Source of the DNA: Planctomycetota bacterium
GTDB taxonomy: Bacteria > Planctomycetota > Phycisphaerae > Phycisphaerales > SM1A02
Direction of reading: 5' to 3'
Assembly (NCBI GenBank): GCA_021414025.1
Contig: JAIOPG010000002.1
Location: 744,001-808,000 of the forward strand
DNA length: 64,000 bases
Shown: one piece after another, positions 25,200 through 32,702 of the stretch
Position numbering within the stretch: the first letter of the stretch is position 1
Layout: each line of letters opens with the position of its first letter
Translations under genes and position numbers: made by a program
Notes under the pieces: generated by a model
Seen by the model: the letters and a program-made list of their open reading frames with translations, nothing else
What the model was told of the DNA's origin: nothing
Databases searched by the model: none

Positions 25200-26741
25200 A
25201 TGATGACCTATCATTCGGCATTTGGTATTGCGGCGGGACTGTTGTCCTTTGTTGCCTATCCGATTTACATAGCCGACATTCTGAAAGGCAACACCAAACC
25301 CAGTAAGGTGACTTGGTGGGTCCTATCGATCCTTAACGGAGCGATCGCTGTCAGTTATTACGCTGCCGGTGGCCGAGAAGCGATTTGGATACCCATTAGC
25401 TATTGTGTTGGATTCTTGAGCGTCGCGCTTCTTTCTCTAAAATATGGAGCACATTCCAAAAGCGGGTTGGATTTTATTTGTTTGGGAGGAGCGATTCTAA
25501 GCATTGGACTCTGGCTCGTGCTTAAGTCCCCCAATATCGCGCTTACATTACTCATCCTTACCGACTTCCTTGGACTTGTGCCGACCATTTGCAAGGTTTA
25601 TCGAGAGCCGAGAACAGAAAATCGTTTGTCGTGGATCATTGCTGCAGTAGCTGGGGTACTGAATCTATTTGCGATTAGCGAATGGACAACAGTCGTGGTC
25701 GCATATCCCTTGTATGTGGCGATACTAAATTTGCTAATTACTCTTCTAATCATTCGTCCGCAAACTGCATCAGTTTCCAATCCAAGTATTGGACTTGTTC
25801 CAATCTTTCCGCATTTTAAGAAGTTCGAACTTTCTGATAAGGACAAATTCGAAGCATTTACAGAAAAATTTCCTCCCTATTCCGATTTCGAATTCGGCAG
25901 CCTTTGGGCATGGGATGTGAAAGAAGATATGGAGTTTTCTTTTTTGAATGGAAATCTTGCAATCCGGTTTACTGATTATGTGAGTGGCGAACCTTTTTAT
26001 ACTTTCCTTGGCGACAATAAAGTTAATGAGACTGCGGAGCAGTTGATCTCCCTTTCCGAAACATGTGGCTATGGCAGCGCTCTTAGCCTTGTCCCCGAGG
26101 TAGCAATCTGCAAACTGGACAACACTCGTTTCAAGGCGGAAGAAACCCGCGAACACTTCGACTACCTCTACGAATTGGAACAACATGTCACTTTTGAGGG
26201 TGGGAAACTAAAGAGCCGACGTAACTTCCTCAATGGATTTTTAGAGCAGAATCCACATTATTGCGCTTTGCCGCTCGACCTGAACGACGAAGATGCGAAA
26301 GGGAAAATACTCACATTGTGCAAGAAGTGGGAAGACAATAGGGGATACCCAATTCCGCATGAAGCAAGCGCACACGCACGCTTCCTGGCGGCTGCCGAGC
26401 ATTTCAATTATTTGACTATCGGTATCACAGTGGATAGCGAGTTGATAGCGTTCTGTACCAGCATTCTGCTTCCAGGTGGTCATGCGAACGGATTGTTCGA
26501 AAAGGTTGATACTGCGTATCACGGAATTCATTCCCTATTACGCAGCGAAGTTGCAAAATATTTACGATGGAAAGGATTTACGTACTTCAACTATGAACAG
26601 GACTTGGGCATTGAAGGTTTACGCCAATCAAAAATGTCCTTTAATCCCGTTATGTTTCTCAAGAAATACAAAATTTCTCGCATAGTCGCAGCCAACGACA
26701 TGGTTGTAAATCAAGACAACGACGATGAAATGCGCATTTAG
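25200..26741 (+). CDS. Polytopic membrane domain fused to DUF2156 (aminoacyl-lipid synthase-like) domain
   Basis: About 513 residues. The first 190 form some seven helices with a PQ-loop/SWEET-like start (YPIYIADILKGNTKPSKVTW). The remainder has the DUF2156 pattern: FPPYSDFEFGSLWAWDVKED, LAIRFTDYVSGEPFYTFLG, NYLTIGITVDSELIAFCTSI, and FTYFNYEQDLGIEGLRQSK followed by KMSFNPVMFLKKYKI. DUF2156 is the GNAT-like fold of MprF, which moves amino acids from tRNA to phosphatidylglycerol. Here the membrane half is much smaller than the MprF flippase and looks unrelated. A/T-rich. ATG 25200 was chosen over an upstream TTG (25179); ATG 25203 follows directly. Confidence 0.72.
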   Translation: MMTYHSAFGIAAGLLSFVAYPIYIADILKGNTKPSKVTWWVLSILNGAIAVSYYAAGGREAIWIPISYCVGFLSVALLSLKYGAHSKSGLDFICLGGAILSIGLWLVLKSPNIALTLLILTDFLGLVPTICKVYREPRTENRLSWIIAAVAGVLNLFAISEWTTVVVAYPLYVAILNLLITLLIIRPQTASVSNPSIGLVPIFPHFKKFELSDKDKFEAFTEKFPPYSDFEFGSLWAWDVKEDMEFSFLNGNLAIRFTDYVSGEPFYTFLGDNKVNETAEQLISLSETCGYGSALSLVPEVAICKLDNTRFKAEETREHFDYLYELEQHVTFEGGKLKSRRNFLNGFLEQNPHYCALPLDLNDEDAKGKILTLCKKWEDNRGYPIPHEASAHARFLAAAEHFNYLTIGITVDSELIAFCTSILLPGGHANGLFEKVDTAYHGIHSLLRSEVAKYLRWKGFTYFNYEQDLGIEGLRQSKMSFNPVMFLKKYKISRIVAANDMVVNQDNDDEMRI

Positions 26742-27065
26742 TCTGTGACCAGCTTGAACAATCGGATCCATTCGTTCGGTCACGACCTGGCGTGGCGGCG
26801 ACGGAAGAATTGTCCCCGCGCATCACCCAACATCTGCCAATCTGACAACTCGCCAGGCTAGGGAAAAGCATTTTTAGACAGGTGCGGAAGCGGCAAATGA
26901 AATCACACTTGTCGCGTAACCACTATGCCAGAAAGGAGTTGCGTGCAATTTGTTGTAAGGGTTGTGTTTGGTATGCCGTTTGATTTGGATATTGGTTCGA
27001 AAAAATTGGCGGCGCAAAGTGGCGCTCCAGTGTTGTGATTCAGCATTCAAACGGAGCATTCAGGC
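26742..27065. other. Gene-free region before the Pycsar-like operon
   Basis: 324 bp. Just after the DUF2156 gene there is an inverted repeat, GTGACC (26745-26750) with GGTCAC (26778-26783), possibly a transcription end without a T-run. The right half is A/T-rich and probably carries the operon promoter, but no convincing -35/-10 pair could be chosen. AGCATTCA occurs twice in tandem (27042-27049, 27055-27062) just before the start; the second copy overlaps the GGAG ribosome site. Confidence 0.4.
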
Positions 27066-28514
27066 ATGGCAAAGCAAATGATTACGGAGCGGGCGTTCGA
27101 TTTTAGAGGGTTCCAGAAGTTGGCCGGCTCTGGCATCAACGTTTTTGTGCCCACCCAGCTTGCGCACATCTATGTGAAGCTGGATTTCCAGTCCAAGTTC
27201 GAAAGCGCGCAGACCGCAGAGGATGCAAAGGGGTTTTTCCGCTCGGTGGCGCGGGCAACACTGGCAACCGACTTGGTGGCGAAAGGTTATGGAGGCGAAG
27301 TGCTGGAAGTTCAGGGGTCGATGCTCCACATCGGGGTCCCGCTCCCCGCGGCGACCTTTGACGCTCAGAGCCTTATGGGTTCCCTTCATGCCGCGTTGGG
27401 CGACCTGTTCAGCAGAGTTGGATCACGTGTCGACGGATGGCGGATGGCCTACGACAATGGTCGGACGCTGGTTGTGGCGAGTCGCGGCGTGCATGGCGAC
27501 TCTTCCTATGTCTCGCTCGGCAAGTCCGCAAATCGCCCGGCCAAGCACATCTACGCGCAACTCGAACTCCCAGAATCCGAACGCAAACTGAAGAGAGGGT
27601 GCTACGCCGAGTGGGATTCGAGGACCACAGCCTGGAAATATGGTGACCTTGGTCTGCTTCCCCGGATGCTGAAGGAGGCGCATAGGGCCTCGTCAGAGGC
27701 TTATCGCATTGAACCCCGAGTCTCCTTCATTGAAGCTATCTCGACAAAGCGCGGTGTGCGTGCGGATGCTGCGCCGATAGGACCTGGCGCGGTCAATCCA
27801 AACGTGCCTCGTACCTACTTCGGTTGGGTGATGCGCGCCGATCTCGACGGATTCACCGCCCGAGTCGAGGAGTGCTTCGACGATGATGCAAGACTGACCA
27901 AGCTCGCCTCGGATTTTTTGTTGTTGATGGAAGCCACTGCGAGTTTCACTATGGCTCACAAAGAAACGCTGGCCCAACTGCCGTGGGCCGGCGATAACTT
28001 CACGGTTGGTGCAATTTACGGCTCCAAGGATGAATATGACCGCTCAGCTCCCCGTCGCCTGACGGAACTCGTCCTTGACTTCGAGAAAGAATTGGCGACA
28101 CAGGCAAAGGCGGTGGGATTCGGCGGATGGGCGTACGGCGTCGCCGGTGGAGAAGTACACGGTAACGCGGGCGGAAACATGTACATCGCTACAGCCGAAG
28201 CGGGAGGACGCCGTTTCCTGCTCGGAGCGGGCGAAGGATTCGGGCGCAGCGCCCAAGCCTTCGGTGATGTCAACCCAAAAGCTGGGATGATTGTCATCTA
28301 TGAACCGGACTGGGCGCGGCTGGACGAGGGATACAAAAAGACCTTTGACAAGGCTACAACTGCTCACGGCACACAGTCTTCTTTGTTCCGACAGGCGCGG
28401 ACTGCCGCGCTGCAGTCAGAACGCGTTCGGCTTGCTACGGTCGGTGTCCCAACAATAATCAGCATCCCGGGTCGTTCGTCGGTTCCTGTGTCGACAAAAC
28501 CCTACTTCAAATGA
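27066..28514 (+). CDS. Tandem class III nucleotidyl-cyclase-like protein, first gene of a Pycsar-like operon
   Basis: 482 residues with two cyclase-like halves. Half 1 (about 32-166) has IYVKLDF, GGEVLEVQGSMLHIGV and VSLGKSANRPAKH. Compared with the cyclase at 29.65 kb, both metal aspartates are replaced (Lys38, Ser85), yet the Asn156/Lys160 motif is kept. Half 2 (about 253-402) has VMRADLDGFT (Asp259) and PWAGDNFTVG (Asp310), then WAYGVAGGEVHGNAGG and a Gly-rich GAGEGFGRSAQAFG without the Asn. The halves together could form one composite active site, as in animal adenylyl cyclase C1/C2. GGAG precedes ATG 27066. ATGA overlap with the E2-like gene. The family is not recognised beyond these motifs. 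Confidence 0.6.
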   Translation: MAKQMITERAFDFRGFQKLAGSGINVFVPTQLAHIYVKLDFQSKFESAQTAEDAKGFFRSVARATLATDLVAKGYGGEVLEVQGSMLHIGVPLPAATFDAQSLMGSLHAALGDLFSRVGSRVDGWRMAYDNGRTLVVASRGVHGDSSYVSLGKSANRPAKHIYAQLELPESERKLKRGCYAEWDSRTTAWKYGDLGLLPRMLKEAHRASSEAYRIEPRVSFIEAISTKRGVRADAAPIGPGAVNPNVPRTYFGWVMRADLDGFTARVEECFDDDARLTKLASDFLLLMEATASFTMAHKETLAQLPWAGDNFTVGAIYGSKDEYDRSAPRRLTELVLDFEKELATQAKAVGFGGWAYGVAGGEVHGNAGGNMYIATAEAGGRRFLLGAGEGFGRSAQAFGDVNPKAGMIVIYEPDWARLDEGYKKTFDKATTAHGTQSSLFRQARTAALQSERVRLATVGVPTIISIPGRSSVPVSTKPYFK

Positions 28515-29020
28515 ACAGGTGTTATGCCTTTGCACATCTCATCGCACGCGATCTGCGCGAGGGAACCGTTGAGACGGTGAGGGGCGCTGGATTTGTCGTA
28601 AGCGGCAGGCTGGACATTGGTCCCATCCTTGTCGGTATTAAGATCGAAGTGCCATGGCGGTTCCAGCAGGTAAAGCGTCTGCCGCCCACAATCTTCTGCC
28701 TAGAACCGTGGATGAAGTCCGGCCCTGACTGGCACAACGGACCACCCTTATGCTGGACGCTGCCAAATCTTTGGCGGGATTGCATGACGCGTCGCCAAAA
28801 GTCCGTCGCATCGATCATGTCGGAGGGGTGGAATTGGATGCGAAACAATGTTTCTGCTTTGGTTGCGAAGCACTATGACGCTGAACTCCGCGGACTGAAG
28901 GAGTGGCAGCCTGAATGGGATTTTTGGGGCCATGGGGCTAAGGGCGTAATCGAATACAAGTCGGAACAGCGACAATGCCGCGCAAACAACATCGCTCGGA
29001 AGCGACAAGGAGCAAAGTAA
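28511..29020 (+). CDS. E2-like (ubiquitin-conjugating fold) protein in the Pycsar-like operon
   Basis: 169 residues. A beta-meander (GFVVSGRLDIGPILVGIKIE) leads to LPPTIFCLEP, then SGPDWHNGPPLCWTLPNLW: His75, Cys81 and Trp88 are spaced like the HPN...CLD...W core of E2 enzymes and of the E2-only proteins of short type II CBASS. The C-terminal half is Trp-rich and helical (GWNWMRNNVSALVAKHYDAE; EWQPEWDFWGHG), again as in CBASS E2 proteins. Cys81 would be the thioester residue. Start and stop are locked: ATGA overlap with the tandem cyclase and no gap to the effector gene. Role inferred: conjugation of, or docking on, a cyclase. The fold call is from motif spacing only. Confidence 0.5.
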   Translation: MNRCYAFAHLIARDLREGTVETVRGAGFVVSGRLDIGPILVGIKIEVPWRFQQVKRLPPTIFCLEPWMKSGPDWHNGPPLCWTLPNLWRDCMTRRQKSVASIMSEGWNWMRNNVSALVAKHYDAELRGLKEWQPEWDFWGHGAKGVIEYKSEQRQCRANNIARKRQGAK

Positions 29021-29641
29021 ATGTCAGAACTATTGAACCCGATATCCAAAGTTATTGATCGAAATGAAAAAGTGCTAGATCGAACCCAGGAGGCAATCCG
29101 CGCAGCCGACACCAAGACGGGGATTCTCGTGGCGGTAGCAACCGCGATGGTTGGCGCTACGTTGCTATGCATTCCAGCGCCGGAGTATCGAAATTCCAAT
29201 ATGTTGATCATTGCCTTTGCCGCGATCGCGTTACCTGTCTTCCAAATGATGTGGTGTCTCCACACCACCATCCCTCATAACAACGCAAAAAAAACATCAT
29301 TGATCTACTATGGTGAAATCTGCCAGAAAACGCTCGAAGACTTTGTGAAAGATGCTGCCAATGCCGACGATGTTGTCTATCAGGAGGATCTGTTGAATCA
29401 GGTTCACCGCAACAGCCAAATCGCTTCGGCAAAGCATGGGCATCTGAAAATCGGCTTGGGAATGATGTGGTGGGCCATCCCCATATGGGGGGTTCTCACA
29501 TGTCTGCTGTTATATCTAGGCACAAATTCGTCTCCACTCGGCCCAACGACACCATTTTCAATCCGAAGTTGCAACTCATACATCACAGCAATAAACGTGC
29601 GTGGCAGCGGCGGCGACATGGACACGAGCCCCTGCTACTAA
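29021..29641 (+). CDS. Pycsar effector, PycTM-like transmembrane protein
   Basis: 206 residues. The N-terminus has RTQEAIRAADTKTGILVAVA, the (A)DTKAG-type helix entry of the Pycsar effector / DUF5706 family. Hydrophobic helices are at about 35-53, 61-80 and 146-167, with a long polar stretch in between (GEICQKTLEDFVKDAANADD) that would be the ligand-sensing part. PycTM proteins damage the inner membrane after binding cCMP or cUMP. The start ATG follows directly on the TAA of the E2-like gene, and the cyclase gene starts 10 bp after its stop. That order, effector then PycC, matches known Pycsar loci. Confidence 0.72.
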   Translation: MSELLNPISKVIDRNEKVLDRTQEAIRAADTKTGILVAVATAMVGATLLCIPAPEYRNSNMLIIAFAAIALPVFQMMWCLHTTIPHNNAKKTSLIYYGEICQKTLEDFVKDAANADDVVYQEDLLNQVHRNSQIASAKHGHLKIGLGMMWWAIPIWGVLTCLLLYLGTNSSPLGPTTPFSIRSCNSYITAINVRGSGGDMDTSPCY

Positions 29642-29651
29642 GAGGTTTTCG

Positions 29652-30359
29652 ATGGGAATGACACAAGACCTTAGTGCCGAAGTCAATAAAATCATCAAGG
29701 AAACTTGGTCCACAACGGAAGGCCGCGTTGTTCCTGAAGCCGAGAATATCGAACTCGGCAACAAAGGCGTGACGCTCGATGCCACATGCCTGTACGCGGA
29801 CCTTGCTGAAAGCACGAAGCTCGTCAACACCCTCCATCCGCAGATAGCCGCAGAGGTGTATAAGTGTTACCTAAATTGCGCGTGCCGGATCATCGGTAGC
29901 CAAGGCGGCGTGATTACAGCGTTCGATGGCGATCGGGTAATGGCTGTTTTCATCGGAGACACAAAGAACACCTCAGCTGTGCGGTCGGCGCTCGCAATCA
30001 ATCACGCGGTCGTCAAGATCATCAATCCCGCTTTCAAGGACCACTATAAGGAGAAGATCGGGGATTACGAGGTGAGCCATTCGGTGGGAGTTGATACCAG
30101 CAAGGTCCTAGTCGCCCGCACTGGCATCCGCGGCTCCAACGACCTCGTATGGGTAGGACGTGCAGCAAATTACGCAGCCAAGCTCTGCACACTGCGAAAC
30201 GGATTTTACGCCACCTGGATAACCGGAAGCGTCTACGACGGCATGAAAGGCAGCGTGAAGGTGACACCGGACGGGACCAAGAACATGTGGGAGGAACTAG
30301 TCTGGAAAGCACAGGGCGACCTAAAGATCTATCGGTCCGCGTACCACTGGAGTCTTTGA
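29652..30359 (+). CDS. pycC: Pyrimidine nucleotide cyclase, PycC-like
   Basis: 235 residues of a single class III cyclase domain. CLYADLAEST carries metal residue Asp50 and AFDGDRVMAVFIGD the second, Asp94. Then HSVGVDTSKVLVARTGIRG and NDLVWVGRAANYAAKLCTLR give the substrate and transition-state region with Asn173 and Lys177 (Lys where most cyclases have Arg). The GIRG-NDLVWVGRAANYAAKL run is highly characteristic of PycC proteins, which make cCMP or cUMP on phage infection. Which pyrimidine is used cannot be told. AGAGG lies six bases before the ATG. It is the last gene of the four-gene operon. Confidence 0.82.
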   Translation: MGMTQDLSAEVNKIIKETWSTTEGRVVPEAENIELGNKGVTLDATCLYADLAESTKLVNTLHPQIAAEVYKCYLNCACRIIGSQGGVITAFDGDRVMAVFIGDTKNTSAVRSALAINHAVVKIINPAFKDHYKEKIGDYEVSHSVGVDTSKVLVARTGIRGSNDLVWVGRAANYAAKLCTLRNGFYATWITGSVYDGMKGSVKVTPDGTKNMWEELVWKAQGDLKIYRSAYHWSL

Positions 30360-30421
30360 TTTACGAAGGTGCGGGACATCAGAAGTAACGGCCTCCCCGA
30401 TTTACCATGTAATCTTTCGTC

Positions 30422-30607
30422 ATGAGCCCCAGCCGCCGCGGTTTCTCACTGACCGAGATCCTCGTGACTCTCACGATTCTTGTGATCCTTGTCCTGCTGA
30501 TCGTCTACGCATGCGTGATAATGAGCCGCATGTCCAACAATCTGGTGGGACAACAGAAAAAGCGCACGATGGCTCCTGCAACATCACGCGTTGAAGTTCT
30601 TTGCTAA
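30422..30607 (+). CDS. Short prepilin-like protein, probably truncated
   Basis: 61 residues. RRGFSLTEILVTLTILVILV is a clean class III prepilin signal (cleavage before Phe, Glu at +5) and hydrophobic helix, but only about 25 residues follow the helix, far fewer than in any functional pseudopilin body. The stop is 10 bp before a 57-bp repeat copied from the start of menG, so the gene may have been cut when that rearrangement happened. It lies 62 bp after the pycC-like gene and returns to the core base composition. Confidence 0.55.
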   Translation: MSPSRRGFSLTEILVTLTILVILVLLIVYACVIMSRMSNNLVGQQKKRTMAPATSRVEVLC

Positions 30608-30617
30608 CTGAATCCCC

Positions 30618-30674
30618 ATAGGATCACGCCATGAGCAGCGCCGGCCCATCGTGGACCCCCGATCAATTGCAGGC
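30618..30674 (+). repeat. 57-bp direct repeat, copy 1 (captured start of menG)
   Basis: Identical over 57 bases to 31856-31912. It includes the 13 bases before the menG ATG and the first 14 codons. Sequence to left and right of the two copies differs. Together they bracket a unit of about 1.24 kb that carries the arsenite efflux gene. Confidence 0.9.
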
Positions 30675-30732
30675 TGAGTCCCCGGCAGGCGCGGCGACTC
30701 CGCACGAGTTGATCGGAGCCGCAAACTCATGA
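30631..30732 (+). CDS. 33-residue mini-cistron made from the menG start, coupled to acr3
   Basis: Begins at the duplicated menG ATG and reads [15 protein letters not shown], identical to menG through Gln14-Ala15, then [18 protein letters not shown] and TGA at 30730-30732. That stop overlaps the acr3 ATG (30729-30731) as ATGA. Thus the captured menG initiation region feeds a short reading frame whose end is placed to couple translation of the efflux pump. Whether the peptide has a role of its own is unknown; it is more likely a translational adaptor. Confidence 0.5.
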   Translation: MSSAGPSWTPDQLQAESPAGAATPHELIGAANS

Positions 30733-31859
30733 CACCGACGGCAGACACGCTGGCTTGTGAGCAGTGCATGCCCATCCATTCCGCGCGATTGCGCTTCCTC
30801 GACCGGTATCTCACGCTGTGGATCTTCCTCGCGATGACCGCGGGAGTGCTGCTCGGGCGATTCGTTCCCGGCGTGAAAGCCGCCGTCGACTGCGTGACTG
30901 TCGGCACCACCAACATCCCCATCGCCATCGGGCTCATCCTGATGATGTTTCCACCACTGGCCAAGGTGCGGTACGAGGAACTTCCGAAGATATTCGGCGA
31001 CTGGAAGATCCTCGCGCTATCGCTCTTCCAAACCTGGATCGTCGCCCCAACGCTCATGTTCGCGCTCGCGGCGATCTTTCTACATGACAAGCCCGAGTAC
31101 ATGCTTGGCCTGATTCTGGTGGGTCTGGCGCCTTGCATCGCGATGGTGCTGGTGTGGAATGACCTGGCCAAGGGAAGCCCGGAATACGCCGTTGGATTAG
31201 TGGCTTTCAACAGCATCTTTCAAGTACTTTTTTTCGGCGTCTACGCGTGGGTGTACATGACGTGGCTGCCGCCTTTGGTGGGGCTGCATGGAGTGGCCGT
31301 GGACGTGAGCATGGCGAGCATCTTTAAGAGCGTGCTCCTGTACCTGGGCATTCCCTTCATTGCCGGAATGTTCACGCGGATGATCCTCCGGGCGATCAAG
31401 GGCGACGCGTGGTATACGCGGAAATTTCTTCCCCGCATCTCGCCCATCACGCTGGTCGCGCTGCTCTTCACCATCGTGGTGATGTTCAGTTTGCAAGGTG
31501 ACCGCATCGTTGCAGCGCCGATGGACATCCTGCGGATCGCCGTGCCGCTGGTGCTCTACTTTGTCATCATGTTCTTTGCGTCGTTCTTCATGGCCCGCCG
31601 CGTGGGCGCGGACTATGAGCGATCGGCCACGCTCGCCTTGACCGCAAGCGGGAACAACTTCGAGCTGGCCATTGCGGTGGCAATCTCGGTCTTTGGGATC
31701 ACGTCGGGCATGGCCTTTGCCACTGTCATCGGCCCGTTGGTGGAGGTGCCGGTGCTGATTGGCTTGGTGAGCGTGTCGCTGTGGCTTGGGCGGAAGTTTT
31801 TCCCTGGCCAACTCTCTGGAAACGCAGATGAAGAATCGCTGACGGGTCCGATCAAATAG
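30729..31859 (+). CDS. acr3: Arsenite efflux transporter, ACR3 family
   Basis: 376 residues with ten hydrophobic helices. The ACR3 signature [20 protein letters not shown] has the essential Cys at residue 136, and [16 protein letters not shown] in helix 9 is also conserved, as is [18 protein letters not shown]. The pump exports arsenite. There is no arsR or arsC beside it, which is unusual for an ars locus and fits a recent insertion. The unit lies between two 57-bp copies of the menG start; its own stop codon (TAG at 31857-31859) lies within the second copy. Expression probably depends on the captured menG start region. Confidence 0.92.
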   Translation: MTPTADTLACEQCMPIHSARLRFLDRYLTLWIFLAMTAGVLLGRFVPGVKAAVDCVTVGTTNIPIAIGLILMMFPPLAKVRYEELPKIFGDWKILALSLFQTWIVAPTLMFALAAIFLHDKPEYMLGLILVGLAPCIAMVLVWNDLAKGSPEYAVGLVAFNSIFQVLFFGVYAWVYMTWLPPLVGLHGVAVDVSMASIFKSVLLYLGIPFIAGMFTRMILRAIKGDAWYTRKFLPRISPITLVALLFTIVVMFSLQGDRIVAAPMDILRIAVPLVLYFVIMFFASFFMARRVGADYERSATLALTASGNNFELAIAVAISVFGITSGMAFATVIGPLVEVPVLIGLVSVSLWLGRKFFPGQLSGNADEESLTGPIK

Positions 31860-31912
31860 GATCACGCCATGAGCAGCGCCGGCCCATCGTGGACCCCCGA
31901 TCAATTGCAGGC
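31856..31912 (+). repeat. 57-bp direct repeat, copy 2 (native menG start)
   Basis: Perfect match to 30618-30674. This copy is the functional start of menG and also supplies the acr3 stop codon at its left end. The two copies show no mismatch, so the duplication is recent or kept by gene conversion. Confidence 0.9.
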
Positions 31913-32690
31913 CGACCCGCACTCCGACCCCGCGAAGGCGGAGCGCGTGCAGAGCATGTTCACCGCGATCGCCCCCACCTACGACCTGAACAATCGCATT
32001 CACTCGTTCGGTCTGGATCAGGCGTGGCGACGGCGCACCGTGCGCGAGGTGGCCAAGCGTCTCGCCTCGCCGGATCATCGCACCGCTGGCGATGCGGCCA
32101 AGCGACTTAAGCCGCTGCTGGATAAAAAAGTTCTCGACATGGCCTGCGGCACCGGCGACCTCACTGAGCTCTTCCGCAAGGCTGGCGCTCTGGCCACCGG
32201 CGGCGACTACACGCCGGCGATGCTGGAGATCGCCCGCGCGAAATCCGCCCGGCACGACGGCGCGGACCCTCGCATTCTCTTCGTCGAGGCCGACGCGACG
32301 CAACTCCCCTTCCACACCTCCACTTTTGACGCGGTCACCATCGCCTTCGGCCTGCGCAATGTCTCCGACCCCGCCAAGGCGATCGCCGAATTCTTCCGCG
32401 TGCTGCGGCCCGGCGGCGTGATGGCGATTCTCGAATTCGACCAGCCCTCATCGCGCCTCGTGCGCTTCGTCCACAATTTCTACACGCAGCGCATCATGCC
32501 GCTCACCGCGACCGCGATCGCCCGCGACCGCTCCGGAGCGTACAAGTACCTGCCGCGCAGCGTGAGCACCTTTCTGACTCCGCAGGGAATTGCGCATCTG
32601 GCGGCGGCCTCCGGCTTCGAGCGCATCGAGCACCACTCGCTCACCTTCGGCACCTGCGCCCTCACGCTGGCCAGCCGCCCCGCCCTATGA
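31869..32690 (+). CDS. menG: Demethylmenaquinone/ubiquinone biosynthesis methyltransferase
   Basis: 273 residues. RVQSMFTAIAPTYDLNNRIH and FGLDQAWRRRTV form the UbiE/COQ5 N-terminal signature; VLDMACGTGDLTELF is the SAM motif I (88-102); VTIAFGLRNVSDPAKA is the second family signature; VLRPGGVMAILEFDQP follows. It methylates the quinone ring (menaquinone is expected here, given the phylum). Its first 14 codons are the source of the 57-bp repeat. It is followed at 12 bp by an amidohydrolase-like gene. Confidence 0.93.
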   Translation: MSSAGPSWTPDQLQADPHSDPAKAERVQSMFTAIAPTYDLNNRIHSFGLDQAWRRRTVREVAKRLASPDHRTAGDAAKRLKPLLDKKVLDMACGTGDLTELFRKAGALATGGDYTPAMLEIARAKSARHDGADPRILFVEADATQLPFHTSTFDAVTIAFGLRNVSDPAKAIAEFFRVLRPGGVMAILEFDQPSSRLVRFVHNFYTQRIMPLTATAIARDRSGAYKYLPRSVSTFLTPQGIAHLAAASGFERIEHHSLTFGTCALTLASRPAL

Positions 32691-32702
32691 TGGCCGCGAG
32701 CA

